NCBI GenBank assembly: GCA_031769625.1
Contig: JAUIMM010002551.1
Span: 1 to 64,000 of the forward strand
Length of the DNA stretch: 64,000 nt
Direction: 5' to 3'
Source of the DNA: Taudactylus pleione
Taxonomy: Eukaryota; Chordata; Amphibia; Anura; Myobatrachidae
A model generated the notes under the pieces. That model was not told the DNA's origin. It was given only the letters and a program-made list of their open reading frames with translations, and did no database searches. Shown here one piece after another: positions 34,101 through 48,178 of the stretch (position 1 is the stretch's first letter; each line of letters opens with the position of its first letter). The position numbers and the translations under genes were made by a program.

Positions 34101-37100
34101 GATGGTGCGTCTTATTATGATGGTGCGTCTTATTATGATGGATCGTCTTATTATGATGGAGCGTCTTATTATGATGGAGCGTCTTATTATGATGGAGCGT
34201 CTTATTATGATGGATTGTCTTATGATGGTGCGTCTTATTATGATGGAGCGTCTTATTATGATGGAGCGTCTTATTATGATGGAGTGTCTTATTATGATGG
34301 ATCGTCTTATTATGATGGCGCGTCTTATTATGATGGTGCCTCTTAATATGATGGCGCGACTTATTATGATGGTGCATCTTATTATGAAGGAGCGTCTTAT
34401 TATGATGGCGCGTCTTATTATGATGGATCGTCTTATGATGGTACGTCTTATTCTGATGGCGCGTCTTATTATGATGGATCGTCTTATTATGATGGCGCTT
34501 CCTATTATAATGGAGCGTCTTATTATGATGGCGCGTCTTATTATGATGGAGCGTCTTATGATGGCGCGTCTGATTCTGATGGCGCGTCTGATTCTGATGG
34601 CGCGTCTTATTATGATGGATCGTCTTATTATGATGGCGCTTCTTATTATGATGGAGCGTCTTATTATGATGGCGCGTCTTATTATGATGGAGTGTCTTAT
34701 TATGATGGAGTGTCTTATTATGATGGAGTGTCTTATTATGATGGAGCGTCTTATTATGATGGCGCGTCTTATTATGATGGAGTGTCTTATTATGATGGCG
34801 CTTCTAATTATGATGGCGCGTCTTATTATGATGGCGCTTCTTATTATGATGGCGCGTCTTATTATGATGGCGCTTCTTATTATGATGGCGCTTCTTATTA
34901 TGATGGAGGGTCTTATTATGATGGAGTGTCTTATTATGATGGAGTGTCTTATTATGATGGCGCGTCTTATTATGATGGCGCGTCTTATTATGATGGTGCA
35001 TCTTATTATGATGGTGCATCTTATTATGATGGTGCGTCTTATTATGATGGAGCGTCTTATGATGGTGCGTCTTATTATGATGGAGTGTCTTATTATGATG
35101 GCGCTTCTTATTATGATGGCGCGTCTTATTATGATGGAGTGTCTTATTATGATGGCGCGTCTTATTATGATGGCGCGTCTTATTATGATGGCGCGTCTTA
35201 TTATGATGGAGCGTCTTATTATGATGGAGCGTCTTATTATGATGGATCGTCTTATTATGATGGCGCATCTTATTATGATGGTTCATCTTTTGATGGTGCG
35301 TCTTATTATGATGGCGCGTCTTATTATGATGGCGCGTCTTATTATGATGGATCGTCTTATTATGATGGCGCGTCTTATTATGATGGTGCTTCTTATGATG
35401 GCGCGTCTTATTATGATGGCATGTCTTATTAGGATGGCGCGTCTTATTATGAAGGATCGTCTTATTATGATGGCATGTCTTATTATGATGGCGCGTCTTA
35501 TTATGATGGATCGTCTTATAATGATGGATCATCTTATTATGATGGAGCGTCTTATTATGATGGAGCGTCTTATTATGATGGTGCTTCTTATTATGATGGT
35601 GCGTCTTATTATGATAGATCGCCTTATGAAGGTGCGTCTTATTATGATGGCGCGTCTTATTATGATGGATCGTCTTATGATGGTGCGTCTTATTATGATG
35701 GCGCGTCTTATTATGATGGATCGTCTTATTATGATGGCGCGTCTTATTATGATGGTGCTTCTTAAGATGGCGCGTCTTATTATGATGGCATGTCTTATGA
35801 TGGCGCGTCTTATTATGAAGGAGCGTCTTATTATGATGATGTGTCTTATGATGGAGCGTCTTATTATGATGGAGCGTCTTATTATGATGGAGCGTCTTAT
35901 TATGATGGTGCGTCTTATTATGATGGTGCGTCTTATTATGATGGAGTGTCTTATTATGATGGAGTGTCTTATTATGATGGAGTGTCTTATTATGATGGAG
36001 TGTCTTATTATGATGGAGTGTCTTATTATGATGGCGCGTCTTATTATGATGGCGCTTCTTATTATGATGGCGCGTCTTATTATGATGGAGCGTCTTATTA
36101 TTATGGAGCGTCTTATTATGATGGCGCGTCTTATTATGATGGAGTGTCTTATTATGATGGCGCTTATTATGATGGAGTGTCTTATTATGATGGCGCGTTT
36201 TATGATGGATCGTCTTATGATGGTGCGTCTTATTATGATGGCGCGTCTTATTATGATGGCGCGTCTTATTATGATGGATCGTCTTATTATGATGGTGCGT
36301 CTTATTATGATGGTGCTTCTTAAGATGGCGCGTCTTATTATGATGGCATGTCTTATGATGGCGCGTCTTATTATGAAGGAGCGTCTTATTATGATGATGT
36401 GACTTATTATGATGGAGCGTCTTATTATGATGGAGCGTCTTATTATGATGGAGCGTCTTATTATGATGGAGCGTCTTATTATGATGGTGCGTCTTATTAT
36501 GATGGTGCGTCTTATTATGATGGATCGTCTTATTATGATGGATCGTCTTATTATGATGGCGCGTCTTATTATGATGGATCGTCTTATGATGGTGCGTCTT
36601 ATTATGATGGAGCGTCTTATTATGATGGAGCGTCTTATTATGATGGTGCGTCTTATTATGATGGAGTGTCTTATTATGATGGATCGTCTTATTATGATGG
36701 CGCGTCTTATTATGATGGTGCCTCTTATTATGATGGCGCGTCTTATTATGATGGTGCATCTTATTATGAAGGAGCGTCTTATTATGATGGCGCGTCTTAT
36801 TATGATGGATCGTCTTATGATGGCACGTCTTCTTCTGATGGCGCGTCTGATTCTGATGGCGCGTCTTATTATGATGGATCGTCTTATTATGATGGCGCTT
36901 CTTATTATGATGGAGCGTCTTATTATGATGGCGCGTCTTATTATGATGGAGCGTCTTATTATGATGGAGCGTCTTATGATGGCGCGTCTTATTCTGATGG
37001 CGCGTCTGATTCTGATGGCGCGTCTTATTATGATGGATCGTCTTATTATGATGGCGCTTCTTATTATGATGGAGCGTCTTATTATGATGGCGCGTCTTAT

Positions 37101-40100
37101 TATGATGGAGCGTCTTATTATGATGGAGCGTCTTATTATGATGGCGCTTCTAATTATGATGGCGCGTCTTATTATGATGGAGCATCTTATTATGATGGAG
37201 CGTCTTATTATGATGGCGCATCTTATTATGATGGCGCTTCTTATTATGATGGAGCGTCTTATTATGATGGAGTGTCTTATTATGATGGCGCTTCTTATTA
37301 TGATGGCGCTTCTTATTATGATGGCGCGTCTTATTATGATGGCGCGTCTTATTATGATGGCGCGTCTTATTATGATGGCGCTTCTTATTATGATGGCGCG
37401 TCTTATTATGATGGAGCGTCTTATTATGATGGCGCGTCTTATTATGATGGAGTGTCTTATTATGATGGCGCTTATTATGATGGCGCTTATTATGATGGAG
37501 TGTCTTATTATGATGGTGCGTCTTATTATGATGGAGTGTCTTATTATGATAGCGCTTCTTATTATGATGGTGCGTCTTATTATGATGGTGCGTCTTATTA
37601 TGATGGTGCGTCTTATTATGATGGAGGGTCTTATTATGATGGAGGGTCTTATTATGATGGAGGGTCTTATTATGATGGCGCGTCTTATTATGATGGTGCG
37701 TCTTATTATGATGGTGCGTCTTATTATGATGGTGCGTCTTATGATGGAGCGTCTTATTATGATGGAGTGTCTTATTATGATGGCGCGTCTTATTATGATG
37801 GAGTGTCTTATTATGATAGCGCTTCTTATTATGATGGTGCGTCTTATTATGATGATGCATCTTATTATGATGGCGCGTCTTATTATGATGGAGCGTCTTA
37901 TTATGATGGAGCGTCTTATTATGATGGAGGGTCTTATTATGATGGAGTGTCTTATTATGATGGAGGGTCTTATTATGATGGTGCGTCTTATTATGATGGC
38001 GCGACTTATTATAATGGAGTGTCTTATTATTATGGCATGTCTTATGATGGTGCGTCTTATTATGAAGGCGCGTCTTATTATGATGGAGCGTCTTATTATT
38101 ATGGCATGTCTTATGATGGTGCGTCTTATTATGATGGAGTGTCTTATGATGGCGCGTCTTATTATGATGGAGCGTCTTATTATGATGGAGCGTCTTATTA
38201 TGATGGTGCGTCTTATTATGATGGAGCGTCTTATTATGATGGATTGTCTTCTTATGATGGCGCGTCTTATTATGATGGAGTGTTATTATGATGGAGTGTT
38301 ATTATGATGGAGCGTCTTATTATAATGGTGCGTCTTAATATGATGATGCGTCTTATTATGATGGTGCGTCTTATTATGATGGAGGGTCTTATTATGATGG
38401 TGCGTCTTATTATGATGGCGCGACTTATTATAATGGAGTGTCTTATTATTATGGCATGTCTTATGATGGTGCGTCTTATTATGAAGGCGCGTCTTATTAT
38501 GATGGAGCGTCTTATTATGATGGATTTTCTTATTATGATGGAGCGTCTTATTATGATGGAGCGTCTTATTATGATGGAGCGTCTTATTATGATGGAGCGT
38601 CTTATTATGATGGCATGTCTTATTATGATAGCGCTTCTTAATATGATGATGCTTCTTATTATGATTGTGCGTCTTATTATGATGGAGCGTATTATTATGA
38701 TGGAGTGTCTTATTATGATGGCGCGTCTTATTATGATGGAGTGTCTTATTATAATGGAGCGTCTTATTATTATGGCATGTCTTATGATGGCGCGTCTTAT
38801 TATGATGGAGCGTCTTATTATTATGGCATGTCTTATGATGGTGCGTCTTATTATGATGGTGCGTCTTATTATGATGGCGCGTCTTATCATGGCGCGTCTT
38901 ATTATGACGATGCATCTTATTATGATGGAGTGTCTTATTATGATGGCGCGTCTTATTATGATGGAGTGTCTTATTATGATGGAGTATCTTATGATGGCGC
39001 TTCTAATTATGATGATGCGTCTTATTATGATGGCGCGTCTTATGATGGATCGTCTTATTATGATGGAGCGTCTTATTATGATGGAGTGTCTTATTATGAT
39101 GGAGCGTCTTATTATGATGGAGCGTCTTATTATGATGGAGTGTCTTATTATGATGGAGTGTCTTATTATGATGGAGTGTCTTATTATGATGGAGTGTCTT
39201 ATTATGATGGAGTGTCTTATTATGATGGAGTGTCTTATTATGATGGAGTGTCTTATTATGATGGAGTGTCTTATTATGATGGAGTGTCTTATTATGATGG
39301 AGTGTCTTATTATGATGGAGTGTCTTATTATGATGGCATGTCTTATTATGATGGAGTGTCTTATTATGATGGTGCTTCTAATAATGATGATGCGTCTTAT
39401 TACGATGGAGTGTCTTATTATGATGGAGCGTCTTATTATGATGGAGCGTCTTATTATGATGGAGCGTCTTATTATGATGGAGCGTCTTATTATGATGGAG
39501 CGTCTTATTATGATGATGCGTCTTATTATGATGGATGGTCTTATTATGATGGCGCTTCTAATTATGATGGAGTGTCTTATTATGATGGTGCGTCTTATTA
39601 TGATGGAGCGTTTTATTATGATGGAGTGTCTTATTATGATGAAGTGTCTTATTATGATGGAGTGTCTTATTATGATGGAGTGTCTTATTATGATGGATCG
39701 TATTATTATGATGGATCGTCTTATTATGATGGAGCGTCTTATGATGGAGTGTCTTATTATGATGGAGTGTCTTATTATGATGGTGCATCTTATTATGATG
39801 GAGCATCTTATTATGATGGTGCGTGTTATTATGATGGAGGTTCTTTTGATGGAGTGTCTTATTATGATGGAGTGTCTTATTATGATGGAGTGTCTTATTA
39901 TGATGGAGTGTCTTATTATGATGGAGTGTCTTATTATGATGGAGTGTCTTATTATGATGGAGTGTCTTATTATGATGGAGCGTCTTATTATGATGGAGCG
40001 TCTTATTATGATGGAGCGTCTTATTATGATGGAGCGTCTTATTATGATGGAGCGTCTTATTATGATGGAGCGTCTTATTATGATGGAGCGTCTTATTATG

Positions 40101-43100
40101 ATGGAGCGTCTTATTATGATGGAGCGTCTTATTATGATGGAGCGTCTTATTATGATAGCGCTTCTTAATATGATGATGCATCTTGTTATGATGGTGCATC
40201 TTATTATGATGGTGCGTCTTATTATGATGGAGCGTATTATTATGATGGAGTGTCTTATTACGATGGCGCGTCTTATTACGATGGAGTGTCTTATTATGAT
40301 GGAGTGTCTTATTATTATGGCATGTCTTATGATGGTGCGTCTTATTATGGTGGAGCGTCTTATTATTATGGCATGTCTTATGATGGCGCGTCTTATTATG
40401 ATGGAGCGTCTTATTATTATGGCATGTCTTATGATGGTGCGTCTTATTATGGTGGAGCGTCTTATTATTATGGCATGTCTTATGATGGTGTGTCTTATTA
40501 TGATGGTGCGTCTTATTTTGATGGCGCGTCTTATTATCATGGCGCGTCTTATTATGATGATGCATCTTATTATGATGGAGTGTCTTATTATGATGGCGCG
40601 TCTTATTATGATGGAGTGTCTTATTATGATGGAGTATCTTATGATGGCGCTTCTAATTATGATGATGCGTCTTATTATGATGGCGCGTCTTATTATGATG
40701 GCGCGTCTTATTATGATGGCGCGTCTTATTATGATGGCGCGTCTTATTATGATGGATCGTCTTATTATGATGGCACGTCTTATTATGATGGAGTGTCTTA
40801 TTATGATGGCGCTTCTTATTATGATGGAGTGTCTTATTATGATGGTGCGTCTTATTATGATGGCGCGTCTTATTATGATGGAGCGTCTTATTATGATGGC
40901 GCGTCTTATTATGATGGAGCGTCTTATTATTATGGCATGTCTTATGATGGAGCGTCTTATTATTATGGCATGTCTTATGATGGTGCGTCTTATTATGATG
41001 GAGCGTCTTATTATGATGGCGCATCTTATTATGATGGAGCGTCTTATTATGATGGCGCGTCTTATTATGATGGAGTGTCTTATTATGATGGCGCGTCTTA
41101 TTATGATGGAGCGTCTTATTATGATGGAGCGTCTTATTATGATGGCGCGTCTTATTATGATGGAGCATCTTATTATTATGGCATGTCTTATGATGGTGCA
41201 TCTTATTATGATGGAGCGTCTTATTATTATGGCATGTCTTATGATGGTGCGTCTTATTATGATGGTGCGTCTTATTATGATGGTGCGTCTTATTATGATG
41301 GCGCGTCTTATTATCATGGCGCGTCTTATTATGGTGATGCATTTTTATTATGATGGAGTGTCTTATTATGATGGCGCGTCTTATTATGATGGAGTGTCTT
41401 ATTATGATGGAGTATCTTATGATGGCGCTTCTAATTATGATGATGCGTCTTATTATGATGGCGTTTCTTATTATGATGGCGTGTCTTATTATGATGGCGC
41501 TTCTTATTATGATGGAGTGTCTTATTATGATGGTGTGTCTTATTATGATGGCGCGTCTTATTATCATGGCGCGTCTTATGATGATGATGCATCTTTATTA
41601 TGATGGAGTGTCTTATTATGATGGCGCGTCTTATTATGATGGAGTGTCTTATTATGATGGAGTGTCTTATTATGATGGAGTGTCTTATTATGATGGAGTG
41701 TCTTATTATGATGGAGTGTCTTATTATGATGGAGTGTCTTATTATGATGGAGTGTCTTATTATGATGGAGTGTCTTATTATGATGGAGTGTCTTATTATT
41801 ATGGAGCGTCTTATTATGATGATGCGTCTTATTATGATGGAGTGTCTTATTATGATGGAGCGTCTTATTATGATGGCGCTTCTAATTATGATGGATCGTC
41901 TTATTATGATGGATCGTCTTATTATGATGGATCGTCTTATTATGATGGAGTGTCTTATTATGATGGTGCGTCTTATTATGATGGAGCGTTTTATTATGAT
42001 GGAGCGTTTTATTATGATGGAGCGTCTTATTATGATGGAGCGTCTTATTATGATGGATCGTCATATTATGATGGATCGTCATATTATGATGGAGTGTCTT
42101 ATTATGATGGAGTGTCTTATTATGATGGAGTGTCTTATTATGATGGAGTGTCTTATTATGATGGAGTGTCTTATTATGATGGAGTGTCTTATTATGATGA
42201 TGCGTCTTATTATGATGGAGTGTCTTATTATGATGGCGCTTCTAATTATGATGGAGTGTCTTATTATGATGGAGCGTCTTATTATGATGGATCGTCTTAT
42301 TATGATGGCGCTTCTAATTATGATGGAGTGTCTTATTATGATGGAGTGTCTTATTATGATGGATCGTCTTATTATGATGGAGCGTCTTATTATGATGGCG
42401 CGTCTTATTATGATGGCGCGTCTTATTATGATGGATCGTCTTATTATGATGGATCGTCTTATTATGATGGATCGTCTTATTATGATGGAGCGTCTTATTA
42501 TGATGGAGCGTCTTATTATTATGGCATGTCTTATGATGGTGCATCTTATTATGATGGAGCGTCTTATTATTATGGCATGTCTTATGATGGTGCGTCTTAT
42601 TATGATGGCGCGTCTTATTATGATGGCGCGTCTTATTATCATGGCGCGTCTTATTATGATGATGCATCTTATTATGATGGAGTGTCTTATTATGATGGCG
42701 CGTCTTATTATGATGGAGTGTCTTATTATGATGGAGTGTCTTATTATGATGGAGTGTCTTATTATGATGGAGTGTCTTATTATGATGGTGCGTCTTATTA
42801 TGATGGTGCGTCTTATTATGATGGTGCGTCTTATTATGATGGTGCGTCTTATTATGATGGAGCGTCTTATTATGATGGCGCGTCTTATTATGATGGCGCC
42901 TCTTATTATGATGGCGCCTCTTATGATGGCGCCTCTTATTATGATGGAGCGTCTTATTATGATGGAGGGTCTTATTATGATGGAGCGTCTTATTATGATG
43001 GAGCGTCTTATTATGATGGAGCGTCTTATTATGATGGAGCATCTTAATAAGATGGAGCGTCTTATTATTATGGATCGTCTTATTAGGATGGAGTGTCTTA

Positions 43101-45245
43101 TTATGATGGATCGTCTTATTATGATGGAGCGTCTCATTATGATGGAGCGTCTTATTATGATGGATGGTCTTATTATGATGGAGCATCTTATTATGATGGA
43201 GTGTCTTATTATCATGGTGCGTCTTATTATGATGGAGCGTTTTATTATGATGGAGCGTTTTATTATGATGGAGCGTCTTATTATGATGGAGCGTCTTATT
43301 ATGATGGATCGTCATATTATGATGGAGTGTCTTATTATGATGGAGTGTCTTATTATGATGGAGTGTCTTATTATGATGGAGTGTCTTATTATGATGGAGT
43401 GTCTTATTATGATGGAGTGTCTTATTATGATGGAGCGTCTTATTATGATGATGCGTCTTATTATGATGGAGTGTCTTATTATGATGGCGCTTCTAATTAT
43501 GATGGAGTGTCTTATTATGATGGAGTGTCTTATTATGATGGAGCGTCTTATAATGATGGCGCTTCTAATTATGATGGAGTGTCTTATTATGATGGATCGT
43601 CTTATTATGATGGATCGTCTTATTATGATGGAGCGTCTTATTATGATGGCGCGTCTTATTATGATGGCGCGTCTTAATATGATGGCGCGTCTTATTATGA
43701 TGGATCGTCTTATTATGATGGATCGTCTTATTATGATGGAGCGTCTTATTATGATGGAGCGTCTTATTATGATGGAGCGTCTTATTATTATGGCATGTCT
43801 TATGATGGTGCATCTTATTATGATGGAGCGTCTTATTATTATGGCATGTCTTTTGATGGTGCGTCTTATTATGATGGTGCGTCTTATTATGATGGTGCGT
43901 CTTATTATGATGGCGCGTCTTATTATCATGGCGCGTCTTATTATGATGATGCATCTTATTATGATGGAGTGTCTTATTATGATGGCGCGTCTTATTATGA
44001 TGGAGTGTCTTATGATGGAGTATCTTATGATGGCGCTTCTAATTATGATGATGCGTCTTATTATGATGGCGCGTCTTATTATGATGGATCGTCTTATTAT
44101 GATGGATCGTCTTATTATGATGGCGCGTCTTATTATGATGGAGTGTTTTATTATGATGGAGTGTCTTATTATGATGGCGTGTCTTATTATGATGGCGCTT
44201 CTTATTATGATGGAGTGTCTTATTATGATGGTGTGTCTTATTATGATGGTGTGTCTTATTATGATGGCGCGTCTTATTATCATGGCGCGTCTTATGATGA
44301 TGATGCATCATTATTATGATGTAGTGTCTTATTATGATGGCGCGTCTTATTATGATGGAGTGTCTTATTATGATGGAGTGTCTTATTATGATGGAGTGTC
44401 TTATTATGATGGAGTGTCTTATTATGATGGATCGTCTTATTATGATGGATCGTCTTATTATGATGGTGCATCTTATTATGATGGAGCGTCTTATTATGAT
44501 CGTGCGTCTTATTATGATGGCGCCTCTTATTATGATGGCGCCTCTTATTATGATGGCGCCTCTTATTATGATGGCGCCTCTTATTATGATGGCGCGTCTT
44601 ATTATGATGGAGCGTCTTATTATGATGGAGCGTATTATTATGATGGAGGGTCTTATTATGATGGAGCGTCTTATTATGATGGATCGTCTTATTATGATGG
44701 AGCATCTTAATAAGATGGAGCGTCTTATTATTATGGATCGTCTTATTAGGATGGAGTGTCTTATTATGATGGATCGTCTTATTATGATGGAGCGTCTCAT
44801 TATGATGGAGCATCTTATTATGATGGATGGTCTTATTATGATGGAGCATCTTATTATGATGGAGCGTCTTAATACGATGGATTGTCTTAATATGATGGAG
44901 CGTCTTATTATGATGGAGCGTCTTAATACGATGGAGCGTCTTATTACGATGGAGCGTCTTATTACGATGGAGCGTCTTATTTCGATGGTGCGTCTTATTA
45001 CGATGGAGCTTCTTATTACGATGGCACATCTTATGATGATGATGCGTCTTATGATGGCGCCTCTTATTATGATGGAGCAACTTATGACGATGGCGTTTCT
45101 TTTGATGATGGCGCGTCTTATGATGATGACGATGCTTCTTATGATGGCGCGTCTTTTGATGATGGAGTGTCTTATGATGATGCGTCTTATTATGATGATG
45201 CTTCCTATGATAATGGCGTGTTTTATTATGATGACGCATCTTATT
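28138..45245. repeat. 17-kb array of an 18-bp unit, TCTTATTATGATGGAGCG
   Basis: Roughly 950 units, mostly 18 bp, with 15-bp and 12-bp forms that drop TAT or TATTAT. Variants at the end of the unit are GAGCG, GAGTG, GCGCG, GTGCG and GATCG. Almost all length changes are multiples of three, so several frames stay open for long stretches: plus strand SYYDGA (up to 647 codons, 36348-38291), plus strand LIMMER (1636 codons, 31492-36402), and minus strand HHNKT and IIIRRS. In the SYYDGA frame, TAA stops recur (for example TCTTAATATG and TCTTAAGATG units) and the frame shifts near 29970, 31490, 38285, 41345 and 44300. Edge units (28140-28550 and 44870-45245) are the most diverged. I judge it non-coding. 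Confidence 0.95.
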
Positions 45246-45785
45246 AATAGCGCAGCAGTCAGTGGGTGTATCAGTAGGAAGACCATCAGCTGCGTTCGCC
45301 TCTGCATCATGCCATAGTGTTTAATAAAGCACATTTCCCGGTAACAAGGGGCGCTGTACCTACGCTGTCCATCATCACTGAAAGCTACTTGTACAGTGTA
45401 TGATATTACAGAGACTGTCAGCATATAAAGGGTTTCTTCCCTCTGTGCAGAGACACAGACAACGTATGGGTGATAATTACAGCTATTTCCTGTCATTTCC
45501 CATCACAGTACCCGTAAGTTCCTGGTACACGTCAGGCTGGCATTGTGCCCTGGCACGCTGCCCTCTAACCCATGATTTCCTGGACTGCGTTATAGAAAGT
45601 GATCAGCTGATTCCCAGCTGTTTATTCTGTGTATTATGCACCGACCTCAGCATTCCTGTCAATCTGCTCTTTCTATGAAACTTTAATAGGGAACTTTATA
45701 GACATTTTGTGCAATATAAAATCACATTTCCCCAACCACAAAAAAATAATTTGGTAATTATGAACTTTTCTGCTCAGAAAACCCC
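45246..45785. other. Anonymous sequence right of the 18-bp array
   Basis: No gene recognised. It contains an AATAAA hexamer at 45323-45328, six bases past a TAG (45315-45317) that closes the last plus-strand frame leaving the array. Confidence 0.4.
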
Positions 45786-45789
45786 CCAC

Positions 45790-46310
45790 GGGGTATATGT
45801 AATAGGCCTCAAGCATCGTCGAGCTCCGACGTAGTAAAAGTAATAGGCCTCAAGCATCGTCGAGCTCCAACGTAGTATATGTAATAGGCCTCAAGCATCG
45901 GCGAGCTCCAACGTAGTATATGTAATAGGCCTCAAGCATCGTCGAGCTCCGACGTAGTAAAAGTAATAGGCCTCAAGCATCGTCGAGCTCCAACGTAGTA
46001 TATGTAATAGGCCTCAAGCATCGGCGAGCTCCAACGTGGTATATGTAATAGGCCTCAAGCATCGGCGAGCTCTAACGTGGTATATGTAATAGGCCTCAAG
46101 CATCGGCGAGCTCCAAAGTGATATATGTAATAGGCCTCAAGCATTGGTCAAGCATCGGCAATCCCCCACGGGGTATATGTAATAGGCCTCAAGCATCGGC
46201 AAGCCCCCACGGGGTATATGTAATAGGCCTCAAGCATTGGTAAAGCATCAGCGAGCCCCCACGGGGTAAATGTAATAGGCCTCAAGCATCGGCAAGCCCC
46301 CACGAGACTG
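45790..46310. repeat. 41-bp minisatellite, block 1, about 12 copies
   Basis: Units contain GTAATAGGCCTCAAGCATCG followed by GCGAGCTCCAACGT or, further right, GCAAGCCCCCACGGGG. The TAATAGGCC landmark recurs every 41 bp (45800, 45841, 45882). Two types succeed each other along the block. Confidence 0.93.
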
Positions 46311-46717
46311 CCCAATGTTTTAAAGCAGCAGTAATTTAATAGGCAAAACCAGGTTGATTTACATGGGGCAGTCTCACACAGGCTCGCCAATGCTCGACGT
46401 CCGCAGCCTCTTACATATACCCCAATACAGTAAAGTTATTTCTACCTATCCCATTATGGGCTGGAGGTTTCAGCTGCCATGTCAGTACAATGCGAGGAGA
46501 TTGTACCCCCCCCCCTTGTTGTGTTGTGTTCATATTGTAGATCCAAAAAAGAAAGATTAGTTCCCAGATGTTACAATTTGGATCTGGCAGAGCAGACAGA
46601 CATTGTCCATGAATACGCAGCAATAATACCATCAGAAATAGTGGAATAGTTTAATCCAGTTCTTTAAATCATGAATATTGTTAACACCTGACTAAGGTCT
46701 AACTCAGTAACATGGTG
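46311..46717. other. Spacer with a segment duplicated about 1 kb downstream
   Basis: The part at about 46301-46430 recurs at 47308-47440 with only a few changes. It contains the inverted pair GAGACTGCCCA / TGGGGCAGTCTC. The rest (46431-46717) is anonymous. Confidence 0.7.
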
Positions 46718-46987
46718 TGAGGTGAGTGTTCTTCATCTGATGTGTGAGGTGATTGTTCTTCATCTGATGTGTGAGGTGAGTGTTCTTCATCTGATGTGTG
46801 AGGTGATTGTTCTTCATCTAATGTGTGAGGTGATTGTTCTTCATCTGATGTGTGAGGTGAGTGTTCTTTATGGGCGTGAGGTGATTGTTCTTCATCTGAT
46901 GTGTGAGGTGAGTGTTCTTCATCTGATGTGTGAGGTGAGTGTTCTTCATCTGATGTGTGAGGCGATTGTTCTTCATGGGCGTGAGGT
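46718..46987. repeat. 27-bp minisatellite, block 1, about 10 copies
   Basis: The unit is GTGTTCTTCATCTGATGT plus GTGAGGTGA, 27 bp or nine codons, giving a chance open frame (MCEVSVLHL). Two copies carry a shorter GGGCGTGAGG variant. Confidence 0.92.
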
Positions 46988-47307
46988 GAGCTCCAACGTG
47001 GTATCTGTAATAGGCCTCAAGCATTGGTCAAGCATCGGCAAGCCCACATGGGGTATATGTAATAGGCCTCAAACATTGGCGAGCCACCACCGGGTATATG
47101 TAATAGGCCTCAAGCATCGGCAAGCCCCCACGGGGTATATGTAATAGGCCTCAAGCATTGGTCAAGCATCGGCGAGCCCACACGGGGTATATGTAATAGG
47201 CCTCAAGCATCGGCAAGCTCTCACGGGTATATGTAATAGGCCTCAAGCATTGGTCAAGCATCAGCAAGCCCCCACGGGGTAAATGTAATAGGCCTCAAGC
47301 ATCGGCA
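46988..47307. repeat. 41-bp minisatellite, block 2, about 8 copies
   Basis: Same unit as at 45790-46310, mainly the GCAAGCCCCCACGGGG type. It joins directly onto the 27-bp block at GTGAGGTGAGCTCCAACGTG, so the boundary is a hybrid unit. Confidence 0.9.
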
Positions 47308-47440
47308 AGCCGCCACGAGACTGCCCAATATTTTAAAGCAGCTGTAATTTAATAGGCAAAACCAGGTTGATTTACATTGGGCAGTCTCACACGGGCTCGC
47401 CAATGATCGACGTCCGCAGCCTCTTACATATACCCCAATA
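47308..47440. repeat. Second copy of the duplicated spacer
   Basis: Matches 46301-46430 closely, including the inverted pair GAGACTGCCCA / TGGGCAGTCTC and the end CATATACCCCAATACAG. Here it is followed at once by 27-bp repeats, unlike copy 1. Confidence 0.9.
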
Positions 47441-47945
47441 CAGGTGAGTGTTCTTCATCTGATGTGTGAGGTGATTGTTCTTGATCTGATGTGTGAGGTG
47501 AGTGTTCTTCATCTGATGTGTGAGGCGATTGTTCTTCATGGGCATGAGGAGATTGTTTTTCATCTGATGTGTGAGGTGAGTGTTTTTCATCTGATGTGTG
47601 AGGTGAGTGTTTTTCATCTGATGTGTGAGGTGAGTGTTCTTCATCTGATGTGATAGGTGAGTGTTCTTCATCTGATGTGTGAGGTGAGTGTTTTTCATCT
47701 GATGTGTGAGGTGAGTGTTCTTCATCTGATGTGTGAGGTGATTGTTCTTGATCTGATGTGTGAGGTGAGTGTTCTTCATCTGATGTGTGAGGTGAGTGTT
47801 CTTCATCTGATGTGTGAGGTGATTGTTCTTGATCTGATGTGTGAGGTGAGTGTTCTTCATCTGATGTGTGAGGTGATTGTTCTTGATCTGATGTGTGAGG
47901 TGAGTGTTCTTCATCTGATGCGTGAGGTGAGTGTTCTTCATCTGA
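47441..47945. repeat. 27-bp minisatellite, block 2, about 18 copies
   Basis: Same unit as at 46718-46987. TTCTTCATC, TTTTTCATC and TTCTTGATC variants alternate. The array ends abruptly at CTGACCATTATTCC. Confidence 0.92.
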
Positions 47946-48178
47946 CCATTATTCCAAAAATGTGGTTATAATGTGTGAGTGGCGGATGACAGTGTATCCA
48001 ATCGTGTATAAAGTCATCGTTCATTCTGATAGTTGTATTTACAGCCAGCACTAGGGTCATATATACCACTACAATGTAACCTTTTACACATGACAATGTA
48101 CCACCTGACTTGATTGTATGGTCATATTAATATGGCTATTATACATATTGTCGTACTGGATAGATTGCTAGCAATGTA
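47946..48178. other. Anonymous spacer before the Tc1 element
   Basis: No recognised feature. TA at 48177-48178 is the left copy of the Tc1 target duplication. Confidence 0.4.

Noticed and set aside
31492..36402. A 1636-codon plus-strand open frame (LIMMER repeats), and long frames in the other phases and on the minus strand of the 18-bp array
   Set aside because: Up to four frames of the same DNA are open at once, because the unit has no stop in them and its length changes are multiples of three. The Met-rich or His/Asn/Lys/Thr-rich products match no family I know.
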